In this document: one piece after another, positions 33,600 through 41,444 of the stretch | How the letters are laid out: the number at the start of each line of letters is the position of its first letter | Position numbering within the stretch: position 1 is the first letter of the stretch | Made by a program: the position numbers and the translations under genes | The notes under the pieces: model-generated | The model's database searches: none | Seen by the model: only the letters and a program-made list of their open reading frames with translations | Told to the model about the DNA's origin: nothing | NCBI RefSeq assembly: GCF_025231485.1 | Contig: NZ_CP104003.1 | Location: forward strand, 3,348,001-3,412,000 | DNA length: 64,000 nucleotides | Source of the DNA: Salinirubellus salinus | GTDB taxonomy: Archaea > Halobacteriota > Halobacteria > Halobacteriales > Haloarculaceae | Reading direction: 5' to 3'

Positions 33600-33622
33600 C
33601 ACCTACCGGTGACCGGTAGGTG
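33600..33622. repeat. Perfect 10-bp inverted repeat
   Basis: Arms cacctaccgg (33600-33609) and ccggtaggtg (33613-33622) around tga. It is 160 bp upstream of dpsA and 40 bp from the TnpB element. Could be an operator, or a terminator/scar at the accessory-region border. Confidence 0.6.
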
Positions 33623-33654
33623 AATCGCGACGAGTCGGACAGTTTTCACATAGA

Positions 33655-35080
33655 TGCAAGGAGGAAGCCCACGGCTTGAGCCGTGGGAGGAATCCGACAA
33701 GGCTCGAACCAACCCACGAGCGATAGTAGTCCGACTCCCCACGCTAACCCGAATTATATTAAAAAAGCACTTCGATATGTGAACTAACGATGGACGTGAT
33801 TCGCACCGTCAAGGTCAAACTCGACGTACCTGACGAGCGGTGCGACGACCTCCATCAGACCAAAAATCAGTTCCTCCACTGTGCGAACACCACTTCTGAG
33901 TGGGCGTGGCGATACCCGAACGACTACTGCGTGACCTCGAAACAGCAAGCCGAGAACGCCCTCTACGACCAACTCCGCAACGAGACGGAGTTGACTGCGA
34001 ACCTCGTCCAGAAGGGGATTCGACGCGCTATCGAGGCCACAAAAAGCGGTGTCGCCCGACTCAAGAACGGCGAGAACACCAGTCAACCGCACTTCGATGC
34101 GTGGAGCGTCGTCTACGACAAGCGAAGTGCGACGTTCCACCGCGACCACGTTTCGCTCTCGACCGTGAACGGTCGCGTCGAGTGTGACTATGTGCTTCCC
34201 GACAAACCTGAAGGAACGCCGATTGGTGAGTACCTACTGAACGAGGACTACGAGTTCCGTATGTCCACGTTGCAGTACGACCGCTCCACAGAGTCGTTCT
34301 ACCTCCACGCTCGAATGCGCCGAACCACGGGCGAGCAGTCCACGACTCCTTCTGAAGACGCCAAGCACAGAACAGTCCTTGGCGTTGACCTGAACGTGGA
34401 CGGCTCGCTCGCCGTGACGTCGACGGGCGCGTTCGTTGGGAACGCTGACGAGATGAATCATCGACGCCGAGAGTTCGAGAAGACTCGTGGGTCGATGCAA
34501 CAGGCGGGAACGCGGTCGGCACACCTGTCGATGCAGTCGATGAACGACCGCGAACACCGCTGGATGCAAGACGAACTCCACCGCGCCTCGAACCAGATTC
34601 TCGACGAAGCTCGCGACCACGACTGTACCCATGTCGCGTTCGAGAATCTGACCGGGATTCGTGACCGAATGGCTGGTGCAAAGCGGTTCCACGCATGGGC
34701 GTTCCGGCGCCTCTACCAGTACACTGAGTACAAAGCCGAGATGTACGGCATCGAGGTTGAGCAGGTGAGTCCCGCGTACACGTCTCAGCGGTGTTCGTCG
34801 TGTGGGTTTACCCACGAGAGCAATCGGCGGTCGAAACACCAGTTCGTCTGTCAGAAGTGCGAGTATGAACTGAACGCGGATTATAATGCGAGCAAGAATA
34901 TTGCTCGGAAACTGCTCAAGCGACTCCACTCGGGGCAGACGTCTTCGGGTGGAGGCGCACCCTGTCAGTGTGCGCTGACGTCAGGGACGCTGAACCTGAA
35001 CGGCGAGTACACCGCCTCCGTCACCACGACGGCAGAAGGGGAGTCCACTGACAAGCCCACGACGTCAGTCGTGGGTCACT
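33655..35080 (+). mobile_element. IS200/IS605-type (IS1341-like) element with TnpB only
   Basis: The ends carry perfect 8-bp hairpins: left cccacggc/gccgtggg with loop ttga (33668-33687) and right cccacgac/gtcgtggg with loop gtca (35056-35075). Between them is only tnpB and no TnpA transposase, so movement would need TnpA in trans. The right hairpin lies inside the 3' end of tnpB, the region that supplies the guide RNA scaffold in this family. Exact ends cannot be fixed without an empty site. Confidence 0.75.
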
Positions 35081-35082
35081 GA
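33790..35082 (+). CDS. tnpB: RNA-guided endonuclease TnpB
   Basis: 430 aa, apparently intact. The RuvC-like catalytic residues are Asp200 (GVDLNVDG), Glu285 (FENLTG) and Asp364 (NADYNASKN). The zinc finger is Cys335-x2-Cys338 ... Cys354-x2-Cys357 (RCSSCG, CQKC). The N-terminal wedge domain reads DVIRTVKVKLDVP. TnpB proteins cut DNA guided by an RNA made from the element's right end. The first about 20 bases past the right end would act as guide, and here they belong to the truncated recombinase gene. Confidence 0.92.
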   Translation: MDVIRTVKVKLDVPDERCDDLHQTKNQFLHCANTTSEWAWRYPNDYCVTSKQQAENALYDQLRNETELTANLVQKGIRRAIEATKSGVARLKNGENTSQPHFDAWSVVYDKRSATFHRDHVSLSTVNGRVECDYVLPDKPEGTPIGEYLLNEDYEFRMSTLQYDRSTESFYLHARMRRTTGEQSTTPSEDAKHRTVLGVDLNVDGSLAVTSTGAFVGNADEMNHRRREFEKTRGSMQQAGTRSAHLSMQSMNDREHRWMQDELHRASNQILDEARDHDCTHVAFENLTGIRDRMAGAKRFHAWAFRRLYQYTEYKAEMYGIEVEQVSPAYTSQRCSSCGFTHESNRRSKHQFVCQKCEYELNADYNASKNIARKLLKRLHSGQTSSGGGAPCQCALTSGTLNLNGEYTASVTTTAEGESTDKPTTSVVGH

Positions 35083-35485
35083 CTCGCACGAACGGATCGT
35101 AACCCCGTTCGTGGGGAAACACCGGGTCAAGTTGCCACGCTCTGAGGATCGCCGAGAGACGCCGAAGTTTCGTCCGGGCTGTCCCCGGCTTGTTCCCCCG
35201 CGAGTCGATGCAGTGCTGGACGAAGCCGCGTACGTGCGCTTCGTTCGGACACGCTGGGTGACGCTCGGTCTGGTCCATGTACGCCCGCCACTGCCTGATG
35301 AGCCGCTCGTAGGCCTCGACAGTCGCGACGGCAGGCTCCCGCTCTCTGAGTGTATCCTTGAGGAATACTTCGAACGGGTCGGCTGAGAGGTCACAGAACG
35401 CTTCGTCGTACCTCGACAGCGGGTCAATCTCTTTTCCGAAGGCTTCGGCAATCGACACTCGTGCCTCGCTTAGTTCGTCACTCAT
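35083..35485 (-). pseudogene. Truncated tyrosine recombinase (core-binding part only)
   Basis: About 134 codons from the ATG at 35485. It keeps the N-terminal SAM-like domain (DPFEVFLKDTLREREP, TVEAYERLIRQWRAYM, TARTKLRRLSAIL) and breaks off at the TnpB element after PFVRVSDP. The residual frame continues into transposon sequence and stops at 35021. The catalytic half is not on the other side of the transposon, so insertion was accompanied by deletion. It overlaps the upstream gene by 8 bp. Confidence 0.75.
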
Positions 35486-35951
35486 CGGTCTTTTCCCACC
35501 GGCCCATCTTCACCGCCCAAATCTCGCTGGCCGTCTGGTGGTTGGCGGCAGGCATCAACACCGGCTGGTAGGTGTGGGGGTGATCGGTGTGCCACTGGAG
35601 CCAGCTGTAGAATTCTTCCAAGCGAACCCAGTATTGGCTGTAGACTGTATTGAGCTTCCGCGTCTCAGCGAGTGCCCGGCAGTAGCTCTCGATGTGGCGT
35701 GGCGCTGCGAGCGCGTGATGCCGACCCTCACTGGCGGTATGGGCTTTCCACGTCCGTTCGGCCTTCTCGAACGTCTGGTGGTAGTGTTTCGAGTCGAACG
35801 CGTTCGATTGGGCAGCGACGAACTCCGCCCACACATCGCGGTCGGTGTATGCTTCGGCCAACTGGTCGAATCGGTCTGTTTCTGGGACTGATAATACGCA
35901 CTTGTAGACGCCCATCCGTCCCATCGCATCTGGTGATTTTTCGGTTCCCAT
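35478..35951 (-). CDS. Stand-alone recombinase core-binding-like protein
   Basis: 157 aa from the ATG at 35951 (MGTEKSPDAMGR). The sequence looks like an integrase N-terminal domain on its own (WKAHTASEGRHHALAAPRHIESYC, YSQYWVRLEEFYSWLQWHTDHPH). No catalytic residues are present. It overlaps the truncated recombinase gene by 8 bp and so was probably made as its partner, a two-protein recombinase. A repeat copy lies 160 bp upstream. With the catalytic partner truncated, the gene may be an evolutionary leftover. Confidence 0.65.
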   Translation of the reverse strand: MGTEKSPDAMGRMGVYKCVLSVPETDRFDQLAEAYTDRDVWAEFVAAQSNAFDSKHYHQTFEKAERTWKAHTASEGRHHALAAPRHIESYCRALAETRKLNTVYSQYWVRLEEFYSWLQWHTDHPHTYQPVLMPAANHQTASEIWAVKMGRWEKTDE

Positions 35952-36303
35952 CGGTATCTGTGGGCGCTCTCGCCCGCACCTTTCTGGGCGACATAAACTA
36001 GGGTTGTCCGTCGCTTGCCTTCGTCTGGGCTCAACACTAATGAACAGCTTTGGTGCGTATGATGAACTCACGGCACCTCCCCGAATTTCAGGCGAACTAT
36101 CCGATTCTAGTGCGAGATACAGAGGGTGTAATCAGCAGTAGCATCGAGCTCAGGTCGGTCACGCTGAGCCTGAGTAGGCTACGGTGATCTGCTGAACTAC
36201 ACTTGTGTCCAGTAGTCGTAACATCACAGATTTAAAGCCTTGTTTGAACTGCTTGTTCGGATGATAACCACTATTACCTGTATATGATATAATTTTAGCC
36301 AGC
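35952..36303. other. Gene-free stretch with an inverted repeat pair
   Basis: Contains the repeat at 36111-36140 and an inverted core at 36190-36198 (tgctgaact). The AT-rich end (tatatgatataattt) is the probable promoter of the next small gene. No gene is supported. Confidence 0.5.
36111..36140. repeat. Dispersed repeat copy at recombinase remnant
   Basis: tgcgagatacagagggtg followed by the core variant taatcagca (36129-36137). Almost identical to 6904-6933. An inverted core copy (tgctgaact) follows at 36190-36198. Confidence 0.75.
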
Positions 36304-36513
36304 ATGACCAAGGGTACACTCTCAACTATAGAAGAGTTGCTTGAGGGGGTTCAGCAGGATGTCAACGGCCCAGACGCTAGCTACAAACTCAGAAGTGCGA
36401 GGCAACTCCTAAGGGTCCTGAAACAGCGCAACGAAGACTTAGATGAAGCAATTGACGAAGCGATTCCAGACGAGGAGATTCTCGAAAATCTCAGAGAGTT
36501 AGGGTATCTGTAG
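36304..36513 (+). CDS. Small helical hypothetical protein
   Basis: 69 aa, almost entirely amphipathic helix (TIEELLEGVQQDV, YKLRSARQLLRVLKQRNEDLDEAIDEAI). The start is preceded by a TATA-like tatatgatataat 13-23 bp upstream. No known domain; could be an antitoxin-like or regulatory protein, without direct support. It lies alone between repeats. Confidence 0.6.
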   Translation: MTKGTLSTIEELLEGVQQDVNGPDASYKLRSARQLLRVLKQRNEDLDEAIDEAIPDEEILENLRELGYL

Positions 36514-36608
36514 ACACAGTGCTCGGCATACCGGTCTGGCGCCCATTTAATGTGCCCGTACCGCCGCTGCCGACAAACTGTCAATGTCGCTAATATACGG
36601 CCAACTAC

Positions 36609-36785
36609 TGACCGACTCGCGCCCTCAGCCTTGTTTAGACGCTCCTGAAGGCGTCGGTCAGTGATTCTATCGACTGAACAGAATCCATCGACGAGTGCTT
36701 CTCCTCCCGATTTCATTCTTTGAGCAACGACCGTCTCGGGCGATCTACACCCCGTCTAAACAAGGCCCGCGCCCTCTATTCAGCA
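36609..36785. repeat. Dispersed repeat copy split by a MITE
   Basis: Left part tgaccgactcgcgccctc (36609-36626) and right part tattcagca (36777-36785). Joining them restores 27 bases identical to 8617-8643. Confidence 0.85.
36627..36767. mobile_element. 141-bp MITE with terminal inverted repeats and 9-bp target duplication
   Basis: Terminal inverted repeats gccttgtttagacg (36628-36641) and cgtctaaacaaggc (36753-36766), each one base from the tip. The flanks cgcgccctc (36618-36626 and 36768-36776) are a 9-bp direct duplication. An ATG at 36716 opens about 25 codons on the minus strand toward the left end, which could be the remaining N-terminus of a transposase (inference). It has no transposase itself. 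Confidence 0.8.
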
Positions 36786-37033
36786 TAACCGATAGAATCT
36801 GACCCCGGCATAGGATTTCAGTAGCATCGTCTGCCCTGAAAGACGACGCTTCCTCCTCACGACCTCGGTATCCCAGTTGGATGATGCTACATTCAACCAT
36901 CATCGGCTAACACACCTATCCGATTGCCGAAGACACTACTCCTTCTCGCTACGACCCCCCGGTGAACGACTGGCTATTCTCACCCCAAATCTTCCAAACT
37001 GCGTTTCTATCCGGGACTTAGGGTGTCTAAACG

Positions 37034-37457
37034 GAGTTTGGATTCGGCTGAAATGGGAATCGACCGTCGCCGAGCCAGTTCGCGCGTGTCGACGAAAACA
37101 GCCACGAGAACCCCGCTCGGTGTCGAATATGGGATTTCACTGAAACTGCTCCACGGGGATATTAGGGCAGCACTCTCCCTTGCAGCGGGCAAAACCGCCA
37201 TACGGAAACCGTGTTTGGATAGAAAGCAGGTCCGTTTCGCCCCGGGTGAACGCCAACTCCTGTCTCGGGAATCGCCACGAAACAGGTTCGGGAGCACTCC
37301 TAAGCCCTGTTCGGCAGTACGCGATACCCCCCGCTATTCGAGTCCAAACTCAGTTTCCACGGACAACCTCCCGGAGACTTGGCCGAGTTTGGATTCGGCG
37401 ATCTGACCGTAGAGGGCCCAGAAAGCCCGCGAATAGGCTTCCAAATCGAGTTTGGAT
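37034..37457. repeat. Cluster of gagtttggat repeats
   Basis: Exact 15-mer gagtttggattcggc at 37034-37048 and 37385-37399; gagtttggat at 37448-37457; gtgtttggat at 37211-37220; and an inverted form gagtccaaactc at 37340-37351. Five copies in 424 bp is far above chance. Spacing is irregular. Confidence 0.6.
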
Positions 37458-37511
37458 GCGAAACGAAGCGACGACATCTCTGTCTGTCGAAAGATTTGGT
37501 CCAACATGTCC

Positions 37512-37555
37512 TTGACATCCTCCCCGCGCTAAAGGGCGGGGCTTTCTCCTCGCAC
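37512..37555. mobile_element. Solo IS200/IS605-type end
   Basis: ttgacatcctccccgc followed by gctaaagggcggggcttt forms a 6-bp GC hairpin (ccccgc / gcgggg, 37522-37527 and 37536-37541) of the kind found at one end of haloarchaeal TnpB elements. No tnpB follows, so this is a relic or a non-autonomous end. Confidence 0.6.
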
Positions 37556-37687
37556 TTCCGTAACTCGGACTGGAACGAAACGGGAACCAGGAAGTTGCAT
37601 CCGCGGGCGTCGTTTCGCCCCGTTCTTAATCTCTCGTCCCGCCGGCGGGTGTGCCGTCGGTGGCCGCCACCCGGACCGGCGCCCGAC

Positions 37688-38581
37688 TCAGGGGCCCGTC
37701 TCGATGGGGGCGCGTATCATGTTCCCCCACTCGACCCAGGAACCGTCGTAGTTCGCGACGTCCTCGTACCCGAGCAGTTCCTGCAACACGAACCAGGTGA
37801 CGGCCGAGCGCTCCCCGATGCGACAGTAGGTCACGACGCGCTGGTCCGGTTCGACGCCGTGGTCCGTGTAGAGCTCGCGCAACGCCTCGGCCGACCGGAA
37901 CCGCCGGTCCGGCCCGACGTTGTCGGCCCAGAACACGTTCGTCGCGCCGGGGATGTGGCCGCCGCGCTGGGCGCTCTCGCGGTCACCGGGCGGTGAGGTG
38001 AGCGTCCCGACGAACTCCGGTGTGCTCCGGACGTCGACGAACGCCGTCTCGGTGCCGATGGCCTCGCGGACCTCGTCGCGGTACGCGCGGACGGACTCGA
38101 CGCGGTCCTGGACCGCGTAGTCGACGGGGTCGAAGTCCGGGACCTCGCGGACGGTCGGGTAGTCGTGTTCGAGCCAGTACTCCCGCCCCCCGTCCATGAC
38201 CCGGACGTCCGGGTGGCCGTAGTACCGGAGCATCCAGTAGAAGTGCGTCGCGAACCAGTTCGCGTTGTCGCCGTAGGCGACCACGGTCGTGTCGGGTCCG
38301 ATGCCCGCCTCGCCGAGCACCCGTTCCAGCTCGGCGGGCGAGACGATGTCACGACTCGTCGCCGAGCGGAGGTCGGTCCGCCACTCGAAGCCGACGGCAC
38401 CCGGCGCGTGTCCGTCGTCGTAGAAGTCGCTGTTCACGTCCACCTCGACGAGCCGGTAGGCCGGGTCGTCGGCCTCGAACTGGTCGAGGCGCGCCTCGAC
38501 CCACTCTGGGCTCACGAGCACGTCCGTGGGGTGGTCGCTCGCCTCCGTCGTTGCTCGCTCCGCGGCGTCTCGTGGTGTCAT
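37688..38581 (-). CDS. Thiosulfate/mercaptopyruvate sulfurtransferase (two rhodanese domains)
   Basis: 297 aa from the ATG at 38581, which overlaps the regulator stop (ATGA). Two rhodanese domains. The first lacks Cys at the loop (VVAYGDNANWF), the usual inactive domain. The second has the persulfide Cys in VVTYCRIGERS. The hallmark GHAPGAVGFEW and GGHIPGATNVFW segments are present. It transfers sulfane sulfur from thiosulfate or 3-mercaptopyruvate to thiophilic acceptors. Context with the divergent SQR/TusA operon suggests handling of sulfur from sulfide oxidation. Confidence 0.93.
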   Translation of the reverse strand: MTPRDAAERATTEASDHPTDVLVSPEWVEARLDQFEADDPAYRLVEVDVNSDFYDDGHAPGAVGFEWRTDLRSATSRDIVSPAELERVLGEAGIGPDTTVVAYGDNANWFATHFYWMLRYYGHPDVRVMDGGREYWLEHDYPTVREVPDFDPVDYAVQDRVESVRAYRDEVREAIGTETAFVDVRSTPEFVGTLTSPPGDRESAQRGGHIPGATNVFWADNVGPDRRFRSAEALRELYTDHGVEPDQRVVTYCRIGERSAVTWFVLQELLGYEDVANYDGSWVEWGNMIRAPIETGP

Positions 38582-39306
38582 GTGTCTATCTGGTACTGCT
38601 CGGTGAACTGTTCGGCGAGCTGTGCGGTGGCCCGGCGGAGCCGGTAGGAGGCGGTCGACTGCGGGATGCCGAGGTCGTCGGCGACCTCCTGGAGCGACAC
38701 CTCGCGGGGGACCTCGAAGTAGCCCCGCTCGACGGCGTGGACGAGTATCTCCCGCTGGGACCCACGGAGTGCCCGCGGCGTGAGGAGGCCGTTCTGCCAC
38801 CGGTCGACCTCCTCCAGGTGGTGGAAGGTGAACGTCGCTCCCTCGCCCAGTCGGGCGGTGATGGTGTCGTACATCATCCCGAGCTTCTCATCGCCTCGCA
38901 CGAGCACCCGGTAGCGGACCGTCGGCCCGCTCCGGAAGGTCTCCACCAGCGTCCCGTCCTCGGTGTACTGCGAGACGATGACCGGGATGGCGTCCCGGCG
39001 ACGGATGTCGTCCAGATACGTGTGGACGACCCGTCTGGTCGCGGTGTCCGTCAGGAGGTCGTGGTGGCGTCTCGCGTCGAGGTCGCGGTCGCTGATGGAC
39101 TCGTGGTCGAACGACTCGTCCAGCAACAGCCGGTCGAGCGCCGTCAGGTCCCCGGTCTCCCCGGTCACCGACTCCAGGCGGAGCATCCGCTCGGGGCGAA
39201 AGGAGATACAGACGCCGCTCGCCTGCAGCGACGACCGCTCGCGGAACGCGTCCGCGAACCGGTCGCTCCCCGGTGCCCACTCGATGGAGAAGGAGAACTC
39301 ATGCAT
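38578..39306 (-). CDS. HTH-10 (bacterio-opsin activator-like) regulator
   Basis: 242 aa from the ATG at 39306 (MHEFSFSIEW). The C-terminal HTH-10 domain is characteristic: LTPRALRGSQREILVHAVERGYFEVPREVSLQEVADDLGIPQSTASYRLRRA pattern, residues about 180-235. The N-terminal 170 residues form a probable sensor domain without cofactor motifs. Its stop overlaps the sulfurtransferase start, so it likely regulates this gene and perhaps the divergent sulfur operon. Confidence 0.88.
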   Translation of the reverse strand: MHEFSFSIEWAPGSDRFADAFRERSSLQASGVCISFRPERMLRLESVTGETGDLTALDRLLLDESFDHESISDRDLDARRHHDLLTDTATRRVVHTYLDDIRRRDAIPVIVSQYTEDGTLVETFRSGPTVRYRVLVRGDEKLGMMYDTITARLGEGATFTFHHLEEVDRWQNGLLTPRALRGSQREILVHAVERGYFEVPREVSLQEVADDLGIPQSTASYRLRRATAQLAEQFTEQYQIDT

Positions 39307-39517
39307 GGGTGGCCTCCTCGCGAGTGACGCCGGCTGGAATCGCCGGTGCCGAGCGGCGCTCGACGGCGGTACACCAGTCCTCTTCCGGACCGCGACGGCT
39401 GCGTTCCAACACCTCACCCGAGGTTCGGCGGCCGTCCCGATAAGGGGGCGTTCGGTGTGGTCCAACTGCCCCCCCCGGTCCGGTCGCGGGCCCCCACCGC
39501 GTCACTCGACCCGCGGG

Positions 39518-39742
39518 TCAGGACGACCCGTACTCCGGTCGCCGGTGCGAGAGCCCGATGAGGACGAAGAAGGCCGAGGTCGGGAGGAACAGCAGCGCCC
39601 CCAGTGCGGTGGCGAGTTCCCCGTTCTCCAGGCCGTGCCACGCCATCGTGAGCGAGAACCCACCGACGACGACCGCCGCGACCACGAACCGCCAGTCGAT
39701 CTCCCGCACCCGTTCGGCTCCGAACCGCGCTGTCGACGGCAT
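39518..39742 (-). CDS. Small two-helix membrane protein
   Basis: 74 aa from the ATG at 39742 (MPSTARFGAERV). Two transmembrane helices (FVVAAVVVGGFSLTMAW and LATALGALLFLPTSAFFVLIGL). The second starts around residue 44. No known family. It is divergent from the TusA operon and may be unrelated to it. Confidence 0.6.
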   Translation of the reverse strand: MPSTARFGAERVREIDWRFVVAAVVVGGFSLTMAWHGLENGELATALGALLFLPTSAFFVLIGLSHRRPEYGSS

Positions 39743-40060
39743 GCATCGCACTCGGGTCGCCGGGGGCTTACGGGTTCAGTTGCAGTGGACCAACCTCGCC
39801 GTCGGGTGGTTATCGCTCGACACGACGGGTGCCGGTCGCCCGCGCGCGAGACTTCCGCCCGTTCGTCTGGCCCCACGCACGTGCGCAGTCTTGTATCGAG
39901 TGCGACGAACTGCGACGCCGCGACGTGGTCCGGGGGACGCTGCCAGATACGACAGTCGGTGTCTCTCTCCTCGCGCCGACCGGAGTCGACACCCCGGTTG
40001 CTGTGTATCAAACGAACACTCATCCCTCACACTCCACGCGTTCTACCACGGAGCACTACG
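39743..40060. other. Divergent intergenic region upstream of the sulfur operon
   Basis: No gene is supported. It presumably holds the promoter of the tusA-led operon. A weak gtgt...acac symmetry (40003-40019) about 45-58 bp before the ATG could be a regulator site but is not strong. Confidence 0.4.
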
Positions 40061-40306
40061 ATGACGGAGACAACACTCGAAGCGGACGTGACGGTGAACG
40101 CGGTCGGCTCGTCGTGCCCCGGCCCGATGATGGACCTCATCGGGGCGGTCAAGACGGCCGACCCAGGGACGCTCATCCGGCTACAGAGTTCGAACGAGGG
40201 GACGGAACCGGACGTCGCCGAGTGGGCCGAGCAGTCCGGCAACGAACTGCTCGAGGTGGTCGAGCGCGACGGACACTGGGACCTCTACGTCCAGGTCCAT
40301 GACTGA
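40061..40306 (+). CDS. TusA-like sulfur carrier protein
   Basis: 81 aa with the TusA signature Cys19-Pro in SSCPGPMMDL and a compact beta-alpha-beta fold (LIRLQSSNEGTEPDVAEWAEQSGNELL). These proteins carry sulfane sulfur as a Cys persulfide between sulfurtransferases and acceptors. It overlaps the first SQR-like gene by 8 bp, so sulfur relay in that pathway is a reasonable role. Confidence 0.9.
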   Translation: MTETTLEADVTVNAVGSSCPGPMMDLIGAVKTADPGTLIRLQSSNEGTEPDVAEWAEQSGNELLEVVERDGHWDLYVQVHD

Positions 40307-41444
40307 GCGCGTCGTCGTCGTCGGCGGGGGCACCGCGGGGACCGTCCTCGTCAACAACCTGGCCGAGGAGTTCCGACCCGAGATCGACCGGGGCGACGTG
40401 GAGGTCGTCCTCGTCAACGACAGCCCCGAGCACGTCTACAAGCCGACGTGGCTCTACGTCCCGTTCGGCGAGAAGACGCCCGCGGACGCGAAGCGCCCCC
40501 TCGACGAACTGGTCGACCGGCGCGTCGCCCTCCGCATCGACCGCGTCACCGGTGTCGACACCGACTCGAAACGGGTGACCTTCGAGAGCGACCGCGACCC
40601 CCTCGGGTACGACCACCTCGTGCTCGCGATGGGCGCGCAGGTCACCCCGGAGGAGACGCCTGGACTCGCCGAGGGCGGTCACCACTTCTACGGCCCGGAG
40701 GCGACCGAGGAACTCCGGCAGGAGCTCGCGGAGTTCACCGAGGGCCACCTGGTGATGTCGGTCGTCGGGGTCCCCCACATGTGCCCGGTCGCCCCCCTCG
40801 AGTTCCCGCTCATCGCCGACTCGTGGTTCCGCGACCGGGGGCTGCGCGAGGACGTCGACATCACCTACACGTACCCCATCAACCGCGCCCACGGCATCCG
40901 GTCGGTCGCCGAGTGGGCCGGGCCACTGATGGCGGACCGCGACATCGACGTGGAGACGTTCTTCAACCCGACGCGGGTCGACCCGGACGAACAGGTCGTC
41001 CACACGGTCGAGGGCCGCGAACTCGACTACGACCTCCTCGTCACCATCCCACCACACGACGGGAGCGACGTGGTCCGCGAGGCCGGCCTCGGCGACGACG
41101 GCTGGGTCGACGTCGACCCGACGACGCTCGAGGCCGCGAACGCCGAGGACGTCTACGCGCTCGGCGACGTCGCCGACCTGCCGACGAGCAAGGCCGGCAG
41201 CGCGGCCCACTACGCGGCCACCTCGCTGGCCGACCGGCTGGCGAGCGTCGTCCGCGGTCAGCGTCCGACCGCCGAGTACGACGGCAAGACCGTCTGCTTC
41301 ATCGAGAGCGGCGAGGACGAGGCGACCTACATCGCCTTCGACTACGACGAGGAGCCGGTCCCGAAGGTCCCCTCGAAGCTCGTCCACTGGTCGAAACTCG
41401 GCTACAACCAGTCCTACTGGCTGACCGCGAGGGGGGTGCTCTGA
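40299..41444 (+). CDS. SQR-like FAD-dependent oxidoreductase (1)
   Basis: 381 aa. The FAD Rossmann motif GGGTAGTVLVNNL (9-21), the GDVADLPTSKAGSAAH segment (289-304) and the aromatic C-terminus (KLGYNQSYWLTARGVL) match the sulfide:quinone oxidoreductase/flavocytochrome c sulfide dehydrogenase family. Cys162 (HMCPVAP) and Cys333 (TVCFIE) are placed like the SQR redox pair. The enzyme would oxidise sulfide to polysulfide and reduce menaquinone, bound to the membrane by its C-terminal helices. It overlaps TusA and DUF1641 genes. Confidence 0.88.
   Translation: MTERVVVVGGGTAGTVLVNNLAEEFRPEIDRGDVEVVLVNDSPEHVYKPTWLYVPFGEKTPADAKRPLDELVDRRVALRIDRVTGVDTDSKRVTFESDRDPLGYDHLVLAMGAQVTPEETPGLAEGGHHFYGPEATEELRQELAEFTEGHLVMSVVGVPHMCPVAPLEFPLIADSWFRDRGLREDVDITYTYPINRAHGIRSVAEWAGPLMADRDIDVETFFNPTRVDPDEQVVHTVEGRELDYDLLVTIPPHDGSDVVREAGLGDDGWVDVDPTTLEAANAEDVYALGDVADLPTSKAGSAAHYAATSLADRLASVVRGQRPTAEYDGKTVCFIESGEDEATYIAFDYDEEPVPKVPSKLVHWSKLGYNQSYWLTARGVL

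Larger units (their letters stand above)
33442..33789. other. Gene-free stretch: dps promoter and transposon left end
   Basis: Contains the dpsA TATA box, a large palindrome (33600-33622) and the left-end hairpin of the TnpB element (33668-33687), followed by an AT-rich leader (attatattaaaaaagcac) to tnpB. No gene is seen. Confidence 0.6.
36514..37687. other. 1.2-kb gene-free accessory stretch
   Basis: No convincing coding frame. Contents: a MITE (36627-36767) within a dispersed repeat, a cluster of five gagtttggat-type repeats (37034-37457), and an IS605-type end hairpin (37512-37555). Base composition shifts back to core-like GC after about 37560. Confidence 0.55.

Noticed and set aside
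36877-37143. Short plus-strand frames in the gene-free stretch
   Set aside because: Composition is random-like and several overlapping frames of similar length exist. The region is better explained by repeats and transposon remains.
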